Of a stretch of DNA of 64,000 nucleotides, positions 35,824 to 47,431 are shown in pieces (position 1 is the first letter of the stretch; the number at the start of each line of letters is the position of its first letter). Both the position numbers and the translations under genes were made by a program. The notes under the pieces were generated by a model. That model worked only from the letters and a program-made list of their open reading frames with translations. It was not told the origin of the DNA and ran no database searches. The stretch comes from Pseudomonas fragi (GTDB lineage: Bacteria > Pseudomonadota > Gammaproteobacteria > Pseudomonadales > Pseudomonadaceae): the NCBI RefSeq assembly GCF_900105835.1, contig NZ_LT629783.1, positions 4,734,501 through 4,798,500 of the forward strand. Reading direction: 5' to 3'.

Positions 35824-36432
35824 TTAGCGGCGAATAACGCCGACGCTCAGGCCTTCAATAACCAGTTCCTGCTCCTTGAGATTGACTTCAATAGGGGCAA
35901 AATCCGGATTTTCAGCGATAAGCCAGACTTTGCTGCCTTCACGCTTGAAGCGTTTTACGGTCACTTCGTCGTCGATGCGTGCCACCACAATCTGGCCGTT
36001 GCGCGCTTCGCGGCAGGTGTGTACAGCCAGCAGGTCACCGTCGAAGATGCCGACGTCCTTCATGCTCATGCCCTGTACGCGCAGCAGGTAATCGGCCCGC
36101 GGATGGAAGAAGGTCGGGTTGATGTTGCAGGACTCTTCGACATGTTCCTGCGCCAGGATCGGCGCGCCGGCAGCGACACGTCCGATGATGGGCAGGGTGG
36201 ATTCGTCAGCCTTGGCTTCAAAGCCCGGGATGCGAATGCCCCGTGAGGCGCCTGGAGTCATCTCGATGGCGCCCTTGCGGGCCAGGGCCTTGAGATGTTC
36301 TTCGGCGGCATTGGGGGACTTGAAACCCAGTTCCTGTGCGATCTCGGCACGGGTGGGCGGGTATCCGTTGTCATCCAGGCATCGCTTGATGAAAGCCAGG
36401 ATCTCAGCTTGGCGTGGCGTCAGTTTTAACAT
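35824..36432 (-). CDS. lexA: LexA repressor
   Basis: The SOS repressor: an N-terminal winged helix (residues 1-70) binds SOS boxes. The self-cleavage bond is Ala88-Gly89 (RVAAGAPI), with catalytic Ser123 (GMSMKD) and Lys160 (VTVKRF). The 202-aa length is normal. It autoregulates through the two boxes just upstream and controls the linked sulA. RecA* triggers its cleavage. Confidence 0.97.
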   Translation of the reverse strand: MLKLTPRQAEILAFIKRCLDDNGYPPTRAEIAQELGFKSPNAAEEHLKALARKGAIEMTPGASRGIRIPGFEAKADESTLPIIGRVAAGAPILAQEHVEESCNINPTFFHPRADYLLRVQGMSMKDVGIFDGDLLAVHTCREARNGQIVVARIDDEVTVKRFKREGSKVWLIAENPDFAPIEVNLKEQELVIEGLSVGVIRR

Positions 36433-36442
36433 GATGATCGCT

Positions 36443-36477
36443 CTGTCTTTTTATACAGTGACTGGGATTATATACAG
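36443..36477 (-). promoter_or_regulatory. Two LexA (SOS) boxes
   Basis: CTGTCTTTTTATACAG (36443-36458) is a perfect CTGT-N8-ACAG box, and CTGGGATTATATACAG (36462-36477) is a second with one mismatch. They are 19 bp apart, so two LexA dimers would lie on nearly the same face of the DNA. Confidence 0.9.
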
Positions 36478-36494
36478 TGAAGGCGTATTGGCAA
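36467..36494 (-). promoter_or_regulatory. lexA-sulA promoter
   Basis: On the minus strand TTGCCA (36494-36489) and TATAAT (36472-36467) are 16 bases apart. The -10 box lies inside the second LexA box, so bound LexA would block RNA polymerase. Confidence 0.75.
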
Positions 36495-36642
36495 TCATCC
36501 ATTTCCGGCAGTCCGCTGGACGGTCATTGCCAGGTCGCGTGGCCCGCACTTTATCAGGTGGGGCCTGGCTGGCCGAGGCTGTGGTTAAATGCGAAACCGC
36601 CCGGTCGCAAAACGAATACGTCATCTTGACTTTTCACAAGCT

Positions 36643-36669
36643 GAAACGTATGTTTCAAACAAGTGTTTA
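36643..36669 (+). promoter_or_regulatory. Two PsrA-type operators
   Basis: GAAAC-GTAT-GTTTC (36643-36656) is a perfect palindrome fitting (G/C)AAAC-N2-4-GTTT(G/C). CAAAC-AAGT-GTTTA (36656-36669) is a second, sharing one base. They lie 24 to 50 bases before the psrA start and support autoregulation. Confidence 0.75.
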
Positions 36670-36692
36670 AATGTTTGTCAGGCGGAGTAGTC

Positions 36693-37400
36693 ATGGCCCA
36701 GTCGGAAACCGTTGAACGTATCCTTGATGCTGCCGAGCAGCTGTTCGCGGAAAAAGGGTTTGCTGAAACCTCATTGCGGCTGATTACCAGCAAGGCCGGG
36801 GTCAATCTGGCGGCGGTCAATTACCATTTTGGTTCAAAGAAAGCGCTGATCCAGGCGGTGTTCTCACGCTTCCTGGGGCCATTCTGTGCCAACCTGGACC
36901 GTGAGCTGGAGCGCCGTCAGGGCAAGCCGGAGAATCGTCCGACGCTTGAGGAGTTGCTGGAGATGCTGGTCGAGCAGGCGCTGGTGATCCAGCCACGCAG
37001 CGGCAACGACCTGTCGATCTTCATGCGTTTGCTGGGGCTGGCCTTCAGCCAGAGCCAGGGCCACTTGCGCCGCTACCTTGAAGACATGTACGGCAAGGTG
37101 TTCCGTCGCTACATGTTGCTGGTCAACGAAGCAGCCCCGCAGATCCCGCCCATCGAGCTGTTCTGGCGCGTGCATTTCATGCTCGGCGCCGCGGCCTTCA
37201 GCATGTCCGGGATCAAGGCGTTGCGTGCCATTGCCGAGACCGATTTTGGCGTCAACACCTCGATCGAGCAGGTGATGCGCCTGATGGTGCCGTTCCTCGC
37301 GGCCGGCATGCGTGCCGAGAGCGGTGTCACGGATCCGGCAATGGCCAGTGCCCAGCTTCGCCCGCGCAGTAAAACCGCACCGGTCAGCGCCAAGGTTTGA
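36693..37400 (+). CDS. psrA: TetR-family regulator PsrA
   Basis: A TetR repressor/activator (235 aa). The helix-turn-helix reads LRLITSKAGVNLAAVNYHFGSK (split here at LRLITSKAGVN and YHFGSK) and the C-terminal ligand domain follows. The gene order lexA-psrA-nagZ matches PsrA of P. aeruginosa, which responds to long-chain fatty acids and controls rpoS and fadBA. ATG 36693 follows GGCGGAG. Confidence 0.9.
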   Translation: MAQSETVERILDAAEQLFAEKGFAETSLRLITSKAGVNLAAVNYHFGSKKALIQAVFSRFLGPFCANLDRELERRQGKPENRPTLEELLEMLVEQALVIQPRSGNDLSIFMRLLGLAFSQSQGHLRRYLEDMYGKVFRRYMLLVNEAAPQIPPIELFWRVHFMLGAAAFSMSGIKALRAIAETDFGVNTSIEQVMRLMVPFLAAGMRAESGVTDPAMASAQLRPRSKTAPVSAKV

Positions 37401-37569
37401 CCTGCTGCGGGTGGGCGCGGCAGCTTTGTTCCGCTAAGCTAGCTGCCATGCCCAGCCCTGTCTTGTTCCCGTCTGTCGATTCGTCGCTGCCTCTCTGGAG
37501 TGCGGCGCGCAGGCCCGTGCCCGCGCATCCGGACCGGGCAACAAGCGCTCTCTTTCTTAAGGATTTCCC

Positions 37570-39331
<1,762 letters not shown>

Positions 39332-39347
39332 AACTTACAGATGACTT

Positions 39348-39432
39348 GTGGGAGCGGGCTTGCTCGCGATGCAGGCGCCTCGGCCTGTCTGAAACACCGA
39401 GGCGATACCATCGCGAGCAAGCCCGCTCCCAC
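39348..39432. repeat. REP pair 5 (about 85 bp)
   Basis: GTGGGAGCGGGCTTGCTCGCGAT and the perfect inverted ATCGCGAGCAAGCCCGCTCCCAC, between two convergent genes. Confidence 0.88.
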
Positions 39433-39450
39433 AATAGGGGTGTGCAATTT

Positions 39451-42153
39451 TCAGCGCTTTTCAGTTTTAGGCGGCAGCGGCGCAAACAATGCGTCGATGT
39501 CGTCGTCCTGCAGTTTCCAGTCCCCGGCTATTCGCCCGTCCAGTACTCCTGCCGCCAAATCCGATTTCTCCTGCTGCAAGTGCTGGATTTTCTCTTCAAC
39601 GGTGCCGCGGGCAATCATCTTGTACACAAACACCGGTTTTTCCTGGCCAATGCGGTAGGCACGGTCGGTGGCCTGGTTTTCTGCCGCCGGGTTCCACCAC
39701 GGGTCGTAGTGAATCACCGTGTCGGCTTTGGTCAGGTTCAAGCCAACGCCACCCGCCTTGAGGCTGATCAGGAAGATCTGCAGCTTGCCGCTCTGGAAGT
39801 CCTTGACCGGCGTGCGCCGGTCGCGGGTTTGCCCGGTGAGGATGGCGTAGGGCACCTTGCGTTTTTTCAGCTCAGCCTCGATCAGCCCCAGCATCGAGGT
39901 GAATTGTGAAAACAGCAGGATGCGTCGGTCTTCGGCAAACAGCTCTTCGAGCATCAGCATCAGGCTGTCGAGCTTGCCTGAGGTGCTGCCTTTTTTCGGC
40001 GGGGTGTCGCTGACCAGGCGCAGGTCGCAACACACCTGGCGCAGCTTGAGCAGTGCTTCAAGAATGATGATCTGGCTGCGCCCCACGCCTTTGCGGGTGA
40101 TTTCGTCGCGCACTTTTTTATCCATCGCCAGGCGCATGGTTTCGTATACGTCACGCTGGGCCTCGTTGAGATCGACCCAGTGGATGATTTCGGTCTTGGG
40201 CGGCAGTTCGGTGGCGACCTGCTCCTTGGTGCGGCGCAGCAAGAACGGCTTGATCCGCGCATTGAGGTGCTGCAGGCGCTCGTCGCTGCCCTGGCGCTCA
40301 ATGGGCACCCGGTAGTCGCGGTTGAAGGTCTTGACGTCGCCCAGCCAGCCGGGCAGCAGGAAGTGGAACAGCGACCACAGCTCGCCGAGGTGGTTTTCCA
40401 GCGGGGTGCCGCTCAGGCACAGGCGCTGGCGTGCAACCAGCTCGCAGGCGGCCTCGGTGGCCTTGCTGCCGGGGTTCTTGATGTACTGCGCCTCGTCCAG
40501 CACCAGCAGGTGCAGCGGCAGTTTTGCCAGGTGCTCGATGTCCTTGGGCAGCAAGGCGTAGGTGGTCAGGATCACGTCGTAGTCATTGAGGTGCGCAAAG
40601 TGCTTTTTGCGCGTGGCGCCATACAGCGCCAGCACCTTGAGCTGCGGGGTGAAGTGCGCGGCCTCGTCCAGCCAGTTGGGGATCAGGCTGGTGGGCATCA
40701 CCACCATCGCCGGGCGATCCAGGCGGCCAGCGTTCTTTTCGCACAGAATATGCGCCAATGTTTGCAGGGTTTTGCCCAGGCCCATGTCATCGGCCAGCAC
40801 GCCGCCCACCTCCAGCTGGCGCAAGGACTGCATCCAGCTCAGGCCTTCGAGCTGATAAGGGCGCAAATTGGCATTGAGCCCTTCGGGGGCTTCGACGCTG
40901 AAATCCTTGATGTCACGCAGGCGCTGGGCGAAGCCGCGAATCTGCTCGCCGCCTTCCCAGCGCAAGGGCAGGGCATCCAGCGCGTTGAGGCGCGGTGCAT
41001 CGGCACTTTTGATCCGCAGCGAAGTGGCGTCCGGCTCGCCCAGATAAAACTCGTCCAGAGTGGCCAGTACCGGTTTGAGTCGCCCATACGGCAGCGCAAC
41101 CTGCAGCGGACCATGGCCGCTGGCCGGGTTGGCCGGGATATTCACCAGGATCAGTTCGTCATCCTTGCGTCGGGCCAGTTTTTCGCGGTTGAGCAGGTCG
41201 CTGTGGGAGCGCATCAGGTTGAGCAGGATCGGCAGCAGGCTCAGGTGCTGGCCATTGACGATGATGCCCAGCTCCAGGTCGAACCAGTCGCGCTCCGGGG
41301 CTTCATCGACAGTGGCATACCAGTCTTCGACCGGGGTCAGGTCAAAGCCGAAATCTTCATCGATCTGCAACTCCCAGCCCTGATCGCTCAGGCTCTGCAG
41401 CTGGTTGAGGGTGAAATTCAGCCAGGCGCTGTCATTGACCAGCTCAAACAGCTCGCCAGCGCTTTCCGGCAGCGCCTTGCTCTGACGCGTGGCGATTTTG
41501 AAACCCAGGCTGCGCAGTTGCTCGCGGTAGAGGTTTTCGACCTCGGGCTTGCGCTTGATGCGCAGGGTTTGCTGTTCCTGGCGCAGCAGGACGTCGGCGT
41601 TCTTTTGCCCGCTGACGTACTGGTCCAGGTAGTTGAACGACAGGGCGGCACGGTGCTGGATATAGCGCTGCATCCTGCCGTTGCGCGGCTCGAAGGCGCT
41701 GAATTCGGCACTCGCCAGCCACAGCCGCGGCACGGGTTGCACGTCGTCGACCAGTTGCTCGGGCAGATTGTTGGGGCGACGTGAGTCGAGTACGGCCTGG
41801 AGCTTTTCCAGAAGCTCGGCATCCTGAGCGGCGGCGGGGTAGTTCAAGGTTTCTTCAATCTTCAGTAAGACAGCAGCGGTGTGCTTGCAATTGACCCGCA
41901 CAGGGCAGGTGCAGTGAGCGCTGACCAGCAGCAAGGTGCCTTTGGCCGACTCGCGCAGTTCAATGGTCTGGCGGTAAGTGTTTTCACCCGAGCCCTGACA
42001 GCTGGCGGTAATCAGTCTGTCGCCGATCTGGACGATCCTGACCCGATTTTCCTTGGCGTAGCGTCGGCCACGCTCAAGGCTTTGTTCCTTGAAGCGACTG
42101 ACCCAAGTCGCGGCAAGCGGCTTGGTCAGTCGGGCAGTGGGGCTCAGGGGCAT
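39451..42153 (-). CDS. SNF2-family helicase with N-terminal SWIM zinc finger
   Basis: A 900-aa ATP-dependent DNA translocase. The SWIM finger uses C81, C83, C89 and H91 (CTCPVRVNCKH). The SNF2 ATPase has Walker A ADDMGLGKTLQT, Walker B LDEAQ, and motif VI in ATDRAYRIGQ. It resembles bacterial Snf2/SWIM proteins rather than RapA and is likely to remodel protein-DNA complexes. It is followed on the same side by mfd, transcribed first, 11 bases upstream; both may act in repair. Confidence 0.88.
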   Translation of the reverse strand: MPLSPTARLTKPLAATWVSRFKEQSLERGRRYAKENRVRIVQIGDRLITASCQGSGENTYRQTIELRESAKGTLLLVSAHCTCPVRVNCKHTAAVLLKIEETLNYPAAAQDAELLEKLQAVLDSRRPNNLPEQLVDDVQPVPRLWLASAEFSAFEPRNGRMQRYIQHRAALSFNYLDQYVSGQKNADVLLRQEQQTLRIKRKPEVENLYREQLRSLGFKIATRQSKALPESAGELFELVNDSAWLNFTLNQLQSLSDQGWELQIDEDFGFDLTPVEDWYATVDEAPERDWFDLELGIIVNGQHLSLLPILLNLMRSHSDLLNREKLARRKDDELILVNIPANPASGHGPLQVALPYGRLKPVLATLDEFYLGEPDATSLRIKSADAPRLNALDALPLRWEGGEQIRGFAQRLRDIKDFSVEAPEGLNANLRPYQLEGLSWMQSLRQLEVGGVLADDMGLGKTLQTLAHILCEKNAGRLDRPAMVVMPTSLIPNWLDEAAHFTPQLKVLALYGATRKKHFAHLNDYDVILTTYALLPKDIEHLAKLPLHLLVLDEAQYIKNPGSKATEAACELVARQRLCLSGTPLENHLGELWSLFHFLLPGWLGDVKTFNRDYRVPIERQGSDERLQHLNARIKPFLLRRTKEQVATELPPKTEIIHWVDLNEAQRDVYETMRLAMDKKVRDEITRKGVGRSQIIILEALLKLRQVCCDLRLVSDTPPKKGSTSGKLDSLMLMLEELFAEDRRILLFSQFTSMLGLIEAELKKRKVPYAILTGQTRDRRTPVKDFQSGKLQIFLISLKAGGVGLNLTKADTVIHYDPWWNPAAENQATDRAYRIGQEKPVFVYKMIARGTVEEKIQHLQQEKSDLAAGVLDGRIAGDWKLQDDDIDALFAPLPPKTEKR

Positions 42154-42164
42154 GGGTTTTTCAT

Positions 42165-45100
42165 TCAGGAAGACTTCGGCGTCAGACGCTCGAACAGCGC
42201 CTCAATGGTATTGAAGCGTTCTTCCGGGCGCTCCATCGGCACCATGAACTTGAACAGGGTTGCGCCCTCGAACTTGTAGCGGTTGGGCTGGCCCTGGATC
42301 AATTTGATCAACACCATCGGGTCGACCGGGGTATCGGCGGCAAACTCGATGCGTCCGCCTTGCGGGCCGGCGTCGACTTTCTTGATGCCCAGTTGCTCGG
42401 CCTGCAGCTTGAGCAGGGTGATGCGCACCAGGTTCTTGGTCGGCTCGGGGAGCAGGCCAAAGCGGTCGATCATCTCCACCTGCAAGTCCTTGAGGCCCTC
42501 TTCATCGGTGGCCGATGCGATGCGCTTGTAGAGGATCAGTCGCGCATGCACATCCGGCAGGTACGACTCGGGAATCAGCGCGGGTACCCGCAGGTTGATT
42601 TCCGGGCCACCGCCCAGCGGCTGGTCGAGGTTGGGCTGCTCGCCCTTGCGGATCGACTTGACCGCACGCTCGAGCATTTCCATGTACAGGGTAAAGCCGA
42701 CCGCCTGGATCTGGCCGCTTTGACCATCCCCCAGCAATTCGCCAGCACCGCGGATTTCCAGGTCATTGGTGGCCAGGACAAAACCGGCACCCAGGTCCTG
42801 GGTATTGGCGATGGCCTCCAGGCGTTTTTGCGCGTCGCCGGTAATCTGCTGGCGCGGCGGCGTGAGCAGGTAAGCATAGGCCTGGTGGTGGCTGCGCCCG
42901 ACGCGACCGCGCAGCTGGTGCAGTTGCGCCAGGCCGAACTTGTCGGCGCGCTCGATGATGATGGTGTTGGCGCTGGGCACGTCGATCCCGGTCTCGATGA
43001 TGGTCGAGGCGATCAGCACGTTGAAGCGCTTGTGATAAAAGTCGCTCATCACCTGTTCGAGTTCGCGTTCGCGCATCTGCCCGTGACCGATGCCGATCCG
43101 TGCTTCAGGCACCAGCTCGGCCAGTTCGGCGGCGCATTTCTCGATAGTCTTGACGTCGTTGTGCAGGTAGTAGACCTGCCCGCCGCGCAGCAACTCACGC
43201 AGCAGCGCCTCTTTGACCGTGCTTTTGTTCTGTTCCATGACGAACGTGCGCACCGACAGCCGGCGGGCCGGTGGCGTGGCGATGATCGACAGGTCGCGCA
43301 TGCCCGATACGGCCATGTTCAGCGTGCGCGGGATGGGCGTGGCGGTGAGGGTCAGGATGTCGACTTCACTGCGCAAGGCCTTGAGCTGTTCTTTCTGGCG
43401 CACGCCGAAGCGGTGTTCCTCGTCGATGATCACCAGGCCCAGGTTTTTGATCTTGACGTCGTCCTGCAGCAGCTTGTGGGTGCCGATCACGATATCGATC
43501 TTGCCTTCGGCCAGGTCGGCCACCGCCTGGTTGATCTCTTTGGCCGACTTGAAGCGGCTCATCACCTCCACTGTCACCGGCCAGTCGGCAAAACGGTCGC
43601 GGAAGCTGTTGTAGTGCTGCTGGGCGAGCAGGGTGGTGGGCACCAGAATGGCCACCTGACGGCCACCGTGGACGGCGATAAATGCCGCGCGCATGGCCAC
43701 TTCGGTCTTGCCGAAGCCGACGTCGCCGCACACCAGGCGGTCCATCGGCTTGGGCGACAGCATGTCGGCGCGTACGGCTTCGATGGTGGTCTGCTGGTCC
43801 GGGGTTTCTTCGAACGGGAAGCCGGCGCTGAACGTGGCGTAATCGGCTTTCGGATCGGCAAAGGCATAACCTTCGCGGGCGGCACGGCGGGCGTAGATGT
43901 CGAGCAGCTCGGCAGCCACGTCGCGCACTTGCTCGGCGGCCTTGCGCTTGGCTTTTTGCCAGGTTTCCGAGCCCAGGCGGTGCAGCGGCGCCAGTTCATC
44001 ATCGCTGCCGGTGTAGCGGGCGATCAGGTGCAGGTTGGCCACGGGCACATAGAGCTTGGCGCCTTCGGCGTATTCCAGGGTCAGGAACTCGGCCACCTGA
44101 TTGTCCACTTCCAGGGTCGCCAGGCCCTGATAACGGCCCACACCGTGGTCGATATGCACCACGGGGGCGCCTTCGCGCAGCTCGGTGAGGTTCTTGATCA
44201 CCGCATCGTTATTGGCGTCGGCGCGTTTTTCCCGGCGCCGGCGCTGCATCACGCGCTGACCGAACAGCGGGCTTTCGGCAATCAGTGCCAGCGCCGGGTC
44301 GTCCAGCAGCAGGCCTTCATCCAGCGGGGCAATTGTGATCGCCAGGCGATGTTTGCTGGCCACGAAATCGGGCCAGCTGTCGACTGTTTTAGGCCGCAGC
44401 TTGAGGCGTTCCAGCAGTTCGAGCAGCACTTCGCGGCGACCGGCCGATTCGGCGGTAAACAGCACTCGGCCATCAAACTGTTCGAGGAAACCGGACAGGG
44501 CCGCCAATGGCTGGTTGGCCTTGGCTTCGATGGCCAGGTTGGGCAGCGGTTGTGCCGGGAAGCGTTCACGGCTGCTGCCGGTGTCCACGTCATCCTGGCT
44601 GGCAACCACCCGCGGCCAGCTTTTAAGACGGGCGAAGCAGTCTTCAACCGGCAGGAACAATTCGGCCGGCGGTAACAGTGGCCGCGACGGATCGATGCGG
44701 CGCTCTTCGTAGCGGTTGCGTACGTCAGACCAGAAGTTCTCGGCGGCCTGTTCAATGCCTGGCAGCGAGAACACTTGCGTGTCAGCCGGCAAATAGTCGA
44801 ACAGGGTCGAGGTTTCATCGAAAAACAGCGGCAGGTAGTACTCGATACCTGCGGGAGTAATACCGCTGCTCAAGTCCTGAAAGATCGGGCAGCGGCGGAA
44901 GTCGACATCAAAACGCTCGCGAAAGCGCGCCTTGAAGCGGGTAACCGCGTCTTTTTGCAACGGGAACTCACGCGCCGGCAGCAGGCGCACCGATTCAACC
45001 TTGTCGATCGAGCGCTGGGTCTCGGGGTCGAAGGTGCGCAGGGTCTCGATTTCGTCGTCGAACAGGTCGATCCGGTAAGGCAGTTTGCTGCCCATCGGGA

Positions 45101-45614
45101 ACAGGTCGATCAACGCGCCGCGCACGGCGAATTCGCCATGTTCATACACGGTATCGACGCATCGATAGCCACTGGCCTCAAGGCGGGTGCGCATTTGCTC
45201 CACGTCCAGCTTCTGGCCGATATCCAGCACCAGGCTGCTGCCGAGCAGGAACTTGGTCGGGGCCAGGCGATGTAGGGCGGTGGTCACCGGCACTACCAAA
45301 ACGCCATGACTCAGCTCCGGCAACCGATAAAGGCTGGCTATACGCTGGGAGATGATGTCCTGGTGCGGCGAGAACAGGTCGTAGGGCAGGGTTTCCCAGT
45401 CGGGGAAATGCAGCACCGGCAACTCGGGCGCAAAGAACCTCAGCTCTTGCTCAAGGCGTTCGGCACTTTGGCTGTCGGCGGTCAGGAGCAGGGTGAAGCG
45501 CCTGGCGGCGCTGGCGGCCTCGGCAATCGCGAGGCTCAGGGCGGCACCGGGCAGATTGCTCCAGTGCTGTTTACCTGCCGTGGCAGGGAGTTTCGGTAGA
45601 CGCAGGACGGGCAC
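42165..45614 (-). CDS. mfd: Transcription-repair coupling factor
   Basis: A 1149-aa ATPase that frees stalled RNA polymerase from DNA damage and recruits UvrA. The UvrB-like N-terminal region, the RNA-polymerase-interaction region (VHIDHGVGRYQG), the RecG-like motor (CGDVGFGKTEVA and DEEHRFG) and the C-terminal TRCF domain are all seen. It is followed by the SWIM/SNF2 helicase gene on the same strand. Confidence 0.96.
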   Translation of the reverse strand: MPVLRLPKLPATAGKQHWSNLPGAALSLAIAEAASAARRFTLLLTADSQSAERLEQELRFFAPELPVLHFPDWETLPYDLFSPHQDIISQRIASLYRLPELSHGVLVVPVTTALHRLAPTKFLLGSSLVLDIGQKLDVEQMRTRLEASGYRCVDTVYEHGEFAVRGALIDLFPMGSKLPYRIDLFDDEIETLRTFDPETQRSIDKVESVRLLPAREFPLQKDAVTRFKARFRERFDVDFRRCPIFQDLSSGITPAGIEYYLPLFFDETSTLFDYLPADTQVFSLPGIEQAAENFWSDVRNRYEERRIDPSRPLLPPAELFLPVEDCFARLKSWPRVVASQDDVDTGSSRERFPAQPLPNLAIEAKANQPLAALSGFLEQFDGRVLFTAESAGRREVLLELLERLKLRPKTVDSWPDFVASKHRLAITIAPLDEGLLLDDPALALIAESPLFGQRVMQRRRREKRADANNDAVIKNLTELREGAPVVHIDHGVGRYQGLATLEVDNQVAEFLTLEYAEGAKLYVPVANLHLIARYTGSDDELAPLHRLGSETWQKAKRKAAEQVRDVAAELLDIYARRAAREGYAFADPKADYATFSAGFPFEETPDQQTTIEAVRADMLSPKPMDRLVCGDVGFGKTEVAMRAAFIAVHGGRQVAILVPTTLLAQQHYNSFRDRFADWPVTVEVMSRFKSAKEINQAVADLAEGKIDIVIGTHKLLQDDVKIKNLGLVIIDEEHRFGVRQKEQLKALRSEVDILTLTATPIPRTLNMAVSGMRDLSIIATPPARRLSVRTFVMEQNKSTVKEALLRELLRGGQVYYLHNDVKTIEKCAAELAELVPEARIGIGHGQMRERELEQVMSDFYHKRFNVLIASTIIETGIDVPSANTIIIERADKFGLAQLHQLRGRVGRSHHQAYAYLLTPPRQQITGDAQKRLEAIANTQDLGAGFVLATNDLEIRGAGELLGDGQSGQIQAVGFTLYMEMLERAVKSIRKGEQPNLDQPLGGGPEINLRVPALIPESYLPDVHARLILYKRIASATDEEGLKDLQVEMIDRFGLLPEPTKNLVRITLLKLQAEQLGIKKVDAGPQGGRIEFAADTPVDPMVLIKLIQGQPNRYKFEGATLFKFMVPMERPEERFNTIEALFERLTPKSS

Positions 45615-45847
45615 GGAAGGTTGAGCTCCAAGCGTTGCGACAAAGTCGGCAATTGTAACGGGCCAAGGGGTTGGCTGTCAGTTGCAGTCTGTAACCGCTG
45701 CGCAAAACAGCGCGTGGTACTCAACATGGGGGTGCCAGAGGCGCTGTGCAAGGCTTGCAGGCCGGTAAAAAGGCCAGTGTTAAAAAAATATTCGCCTATA
45801 TTTATTGGTGCTTAATCGTTTCAGTAAAGCCGTGTGACAGGCGTGCA

Positions 45848-45876
45848 TTGCCCCTGCATGGGTGCAGCGGCATAAT
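45848..45876 (+). promoter_or_regulatory. Probable gap promoter
   Basis: TTGCCC (45848-45853) and CATAAT (45871-45876) are 17 bases apart. Downstream, ATGTAG (45875-45880) and CTACAT (45897-45902) form a short inverted repeat just before the ribosome site. A dimeric regulator could bind there. Confidence 0.45.
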
Positions 45877-45915
45877 GTAGCCCCTTTTTTCAGCCCCTAC
45901 ATGTGGAAGGTTCCC

Positions 45916-47364
45916 GTGACTCAGAAGCCCGACCAGTGTCTTGGTGAATGGATCGACCGTGAAGCACTCGCAGAAGCGATGATTCCGCTTATCGGTCAGC
46001 TTTACCGCAATAACAATGTGGTTAGCTCGATCTATGGCCGCAGCCTGATCAACCGTTCAGTCATTGCGATTCTCAAGGCTCACCGCTTTGCTCGCCATCG
46101 TCAGTCCGATGACATCGAATTGTCCGTGCACGAAACTTTCCCGCTGCTCAAGGCAATGAGCGAGCTCAAACTCGGCGCTGCTTCGGTAGACCTGGGCAAG
46201 CTGGCCGTGAAATTCAAGGCCGAAGGCAATGGCCGCACGGCTGAGCAGTTTGTACGCGAAGAACTGGCCGATGTAGTGGGTCAGCAAAATGCTTCTGCAC
46301 GTAAAGGCACTGACGTTGTGCTGTACGGCTTCGGTCGTATCGGTCGTCTGCTGGCGCGCATCCTGATCGAAAAAACCGGTGGTGGCGACGGCCTGCGCCT
46401 GCGTGCCATCGTGGTGCGCAAAGGCGCCGACAACGATCTAGTCAAGCGTGCCAGCCTGCTGCGTCGTGACTCGGTACATGGCCCGTTCGATGGCACCATC
46501 GTGGTCGATGAAGCCAACAACACCATCACTGCCAACGGCAACCTGATCCAGGTGATCTACGCGAAGAACCCGACCGAGGTGGATTACACCCAGTACGGTA
46601 TCCAGAACGCCCTGCTGGTGGACAACACCGGTGTATGGCGTGACGCCGACGGCCTGGGCCAGCACTTGCAGTGCCCTGGTATCGATCGCGTGGTCCTGAC
46701 CGCTCCGGGCAAGGGCAAGCTGAAGAACATCGTTCACGGCATTAACCACGGCGAAATCACCGCAGACGACAAGATCGTATCGGCGGCATCCTGCACCACC
46801 AACGCCATCGTGCCGGTGCTCAAGGCTGTCAACGACAAGTTCGGCATCGTTAACGGTCACGTTGAAACGGTTCACTCGTACACCAACGACCAGAACCTGA
46901 TCGACAACTTCCACAAGGGCGATCGTCGTGGCCGTAGTGCCGCGCTGAACATGGTGATCACCGAGACCGGTGCTGCTACCGCTGCGGCCAAGGCATTGCC
47001 TGAGCTGGCCGGCAAGCTGACCGGTAACGCGATCCGTGTTCCGACGCCGAACGTGTCGATGGCCATCCTCAACCTGAACCTTGAGAAGCCGGCTACCCGT
47101 GAAGAAATGAACGAGTACCTGCGTCACATGGCGCTGCACTCCGATCTGCACAAGCAAATCGACTTCGTGAGCTCCCAGGAAGTGGTGTCCACTGACTTCG
47201 TGGGTTCGCGTCACGCTGGTGTGGTGGATGCTGAAGCGACTATCTGCAATGACAACCGCGTTGTTCTGTACGTTTGGTACGACAACGAATTCGGTTACAG
47301 CTGCCAGGTCGTACGCGTGATGGAAGACATGGCCGGGGTTAACCCGCCAGCGTTCCCGCGCTAA
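45916..47364 (+). CDS. Glyceraldehyde-3-phosphate dehydrogenase, long form
   Basis: The catalytic cysteine is Cys293 (SAASCTTNAIVPV), and the NAD-binding motif LYGFGRIGRLLARIL starts only near residue 137, so the chain carries about 130 extra N-terminal residues compared with a classical GAPDH. Long-form proteins of this type occur in Pseudomonas beside mfd. I place the start at GTG 45916 since GGAAGG precedes it; an earlier ATG at 45901 is possible but lacks a site. It may serve gluconeogenesis or a non-glycolytic role. Confidence 0.9.
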   Translation: MTQKPDQCLGEWIDREALAEAMIPLIGQLYRNNNVVSSIYGRSLINRSVIAILKAHRFARHRQSDDIELSVHETFPLLKAMSELKLGAASVDLGKLAVKFKAEGNGRTAEQFVREELADVVGQQNASARKGTDVVLYGFGRIGRLLARILIEKTGGGDGLRLRAIVVRKGADNDLVKRASLLRRDSVHGPFDGTIVVDEANNTITANGNLIQVIYAKNPTEVDYTQYGIQNALLVDNTGVWRDADGLGQHLQCPGIDRVVLTAPGKGKLKNIVHGINHGEITADDKIVSAASCTTNAIVPVLKAVNDKFGIVNGHVETVHSYTNDQNLIDNFHKGDRRGRSAALNMVITETGAATAAAKALPELAGKLTGNAIRVPTPNVSMAILNLNLEKPATREEMNEYLRHMALHSDLHKQIDFVSSQEVVSTDFVGSRHAGVVDAEATICNDNRVVLYVWYDNEFGYSCQVVRVMEDMAGVNPPAFPR

Positions 47365-47380
47365 GCACCCGCTGCAACTG

Positions 47381-47413
47381 AAAACGCCCCGACTTGTCGG
47401 GGCGTTTTTGTTT
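47381..47413 (+). terminator. Terminator of the GAPDH gene
   Basis: AAAACGCCCCGAC (47381-47393) pairs with GTCGGGGCGTTTT (47396-47408) around a TT loop, followed by TGTTTT. Confidence 0.92.
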
Positions 47414-47431
47414 TAAGAGTATTCACGTCCC

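Noticed and set aside
42360-44675. Long open frame antisense to mfd
   Set aside because: Histidine- and glutamine-rich translation of the complementary strand, with no domain; mfd is certain.
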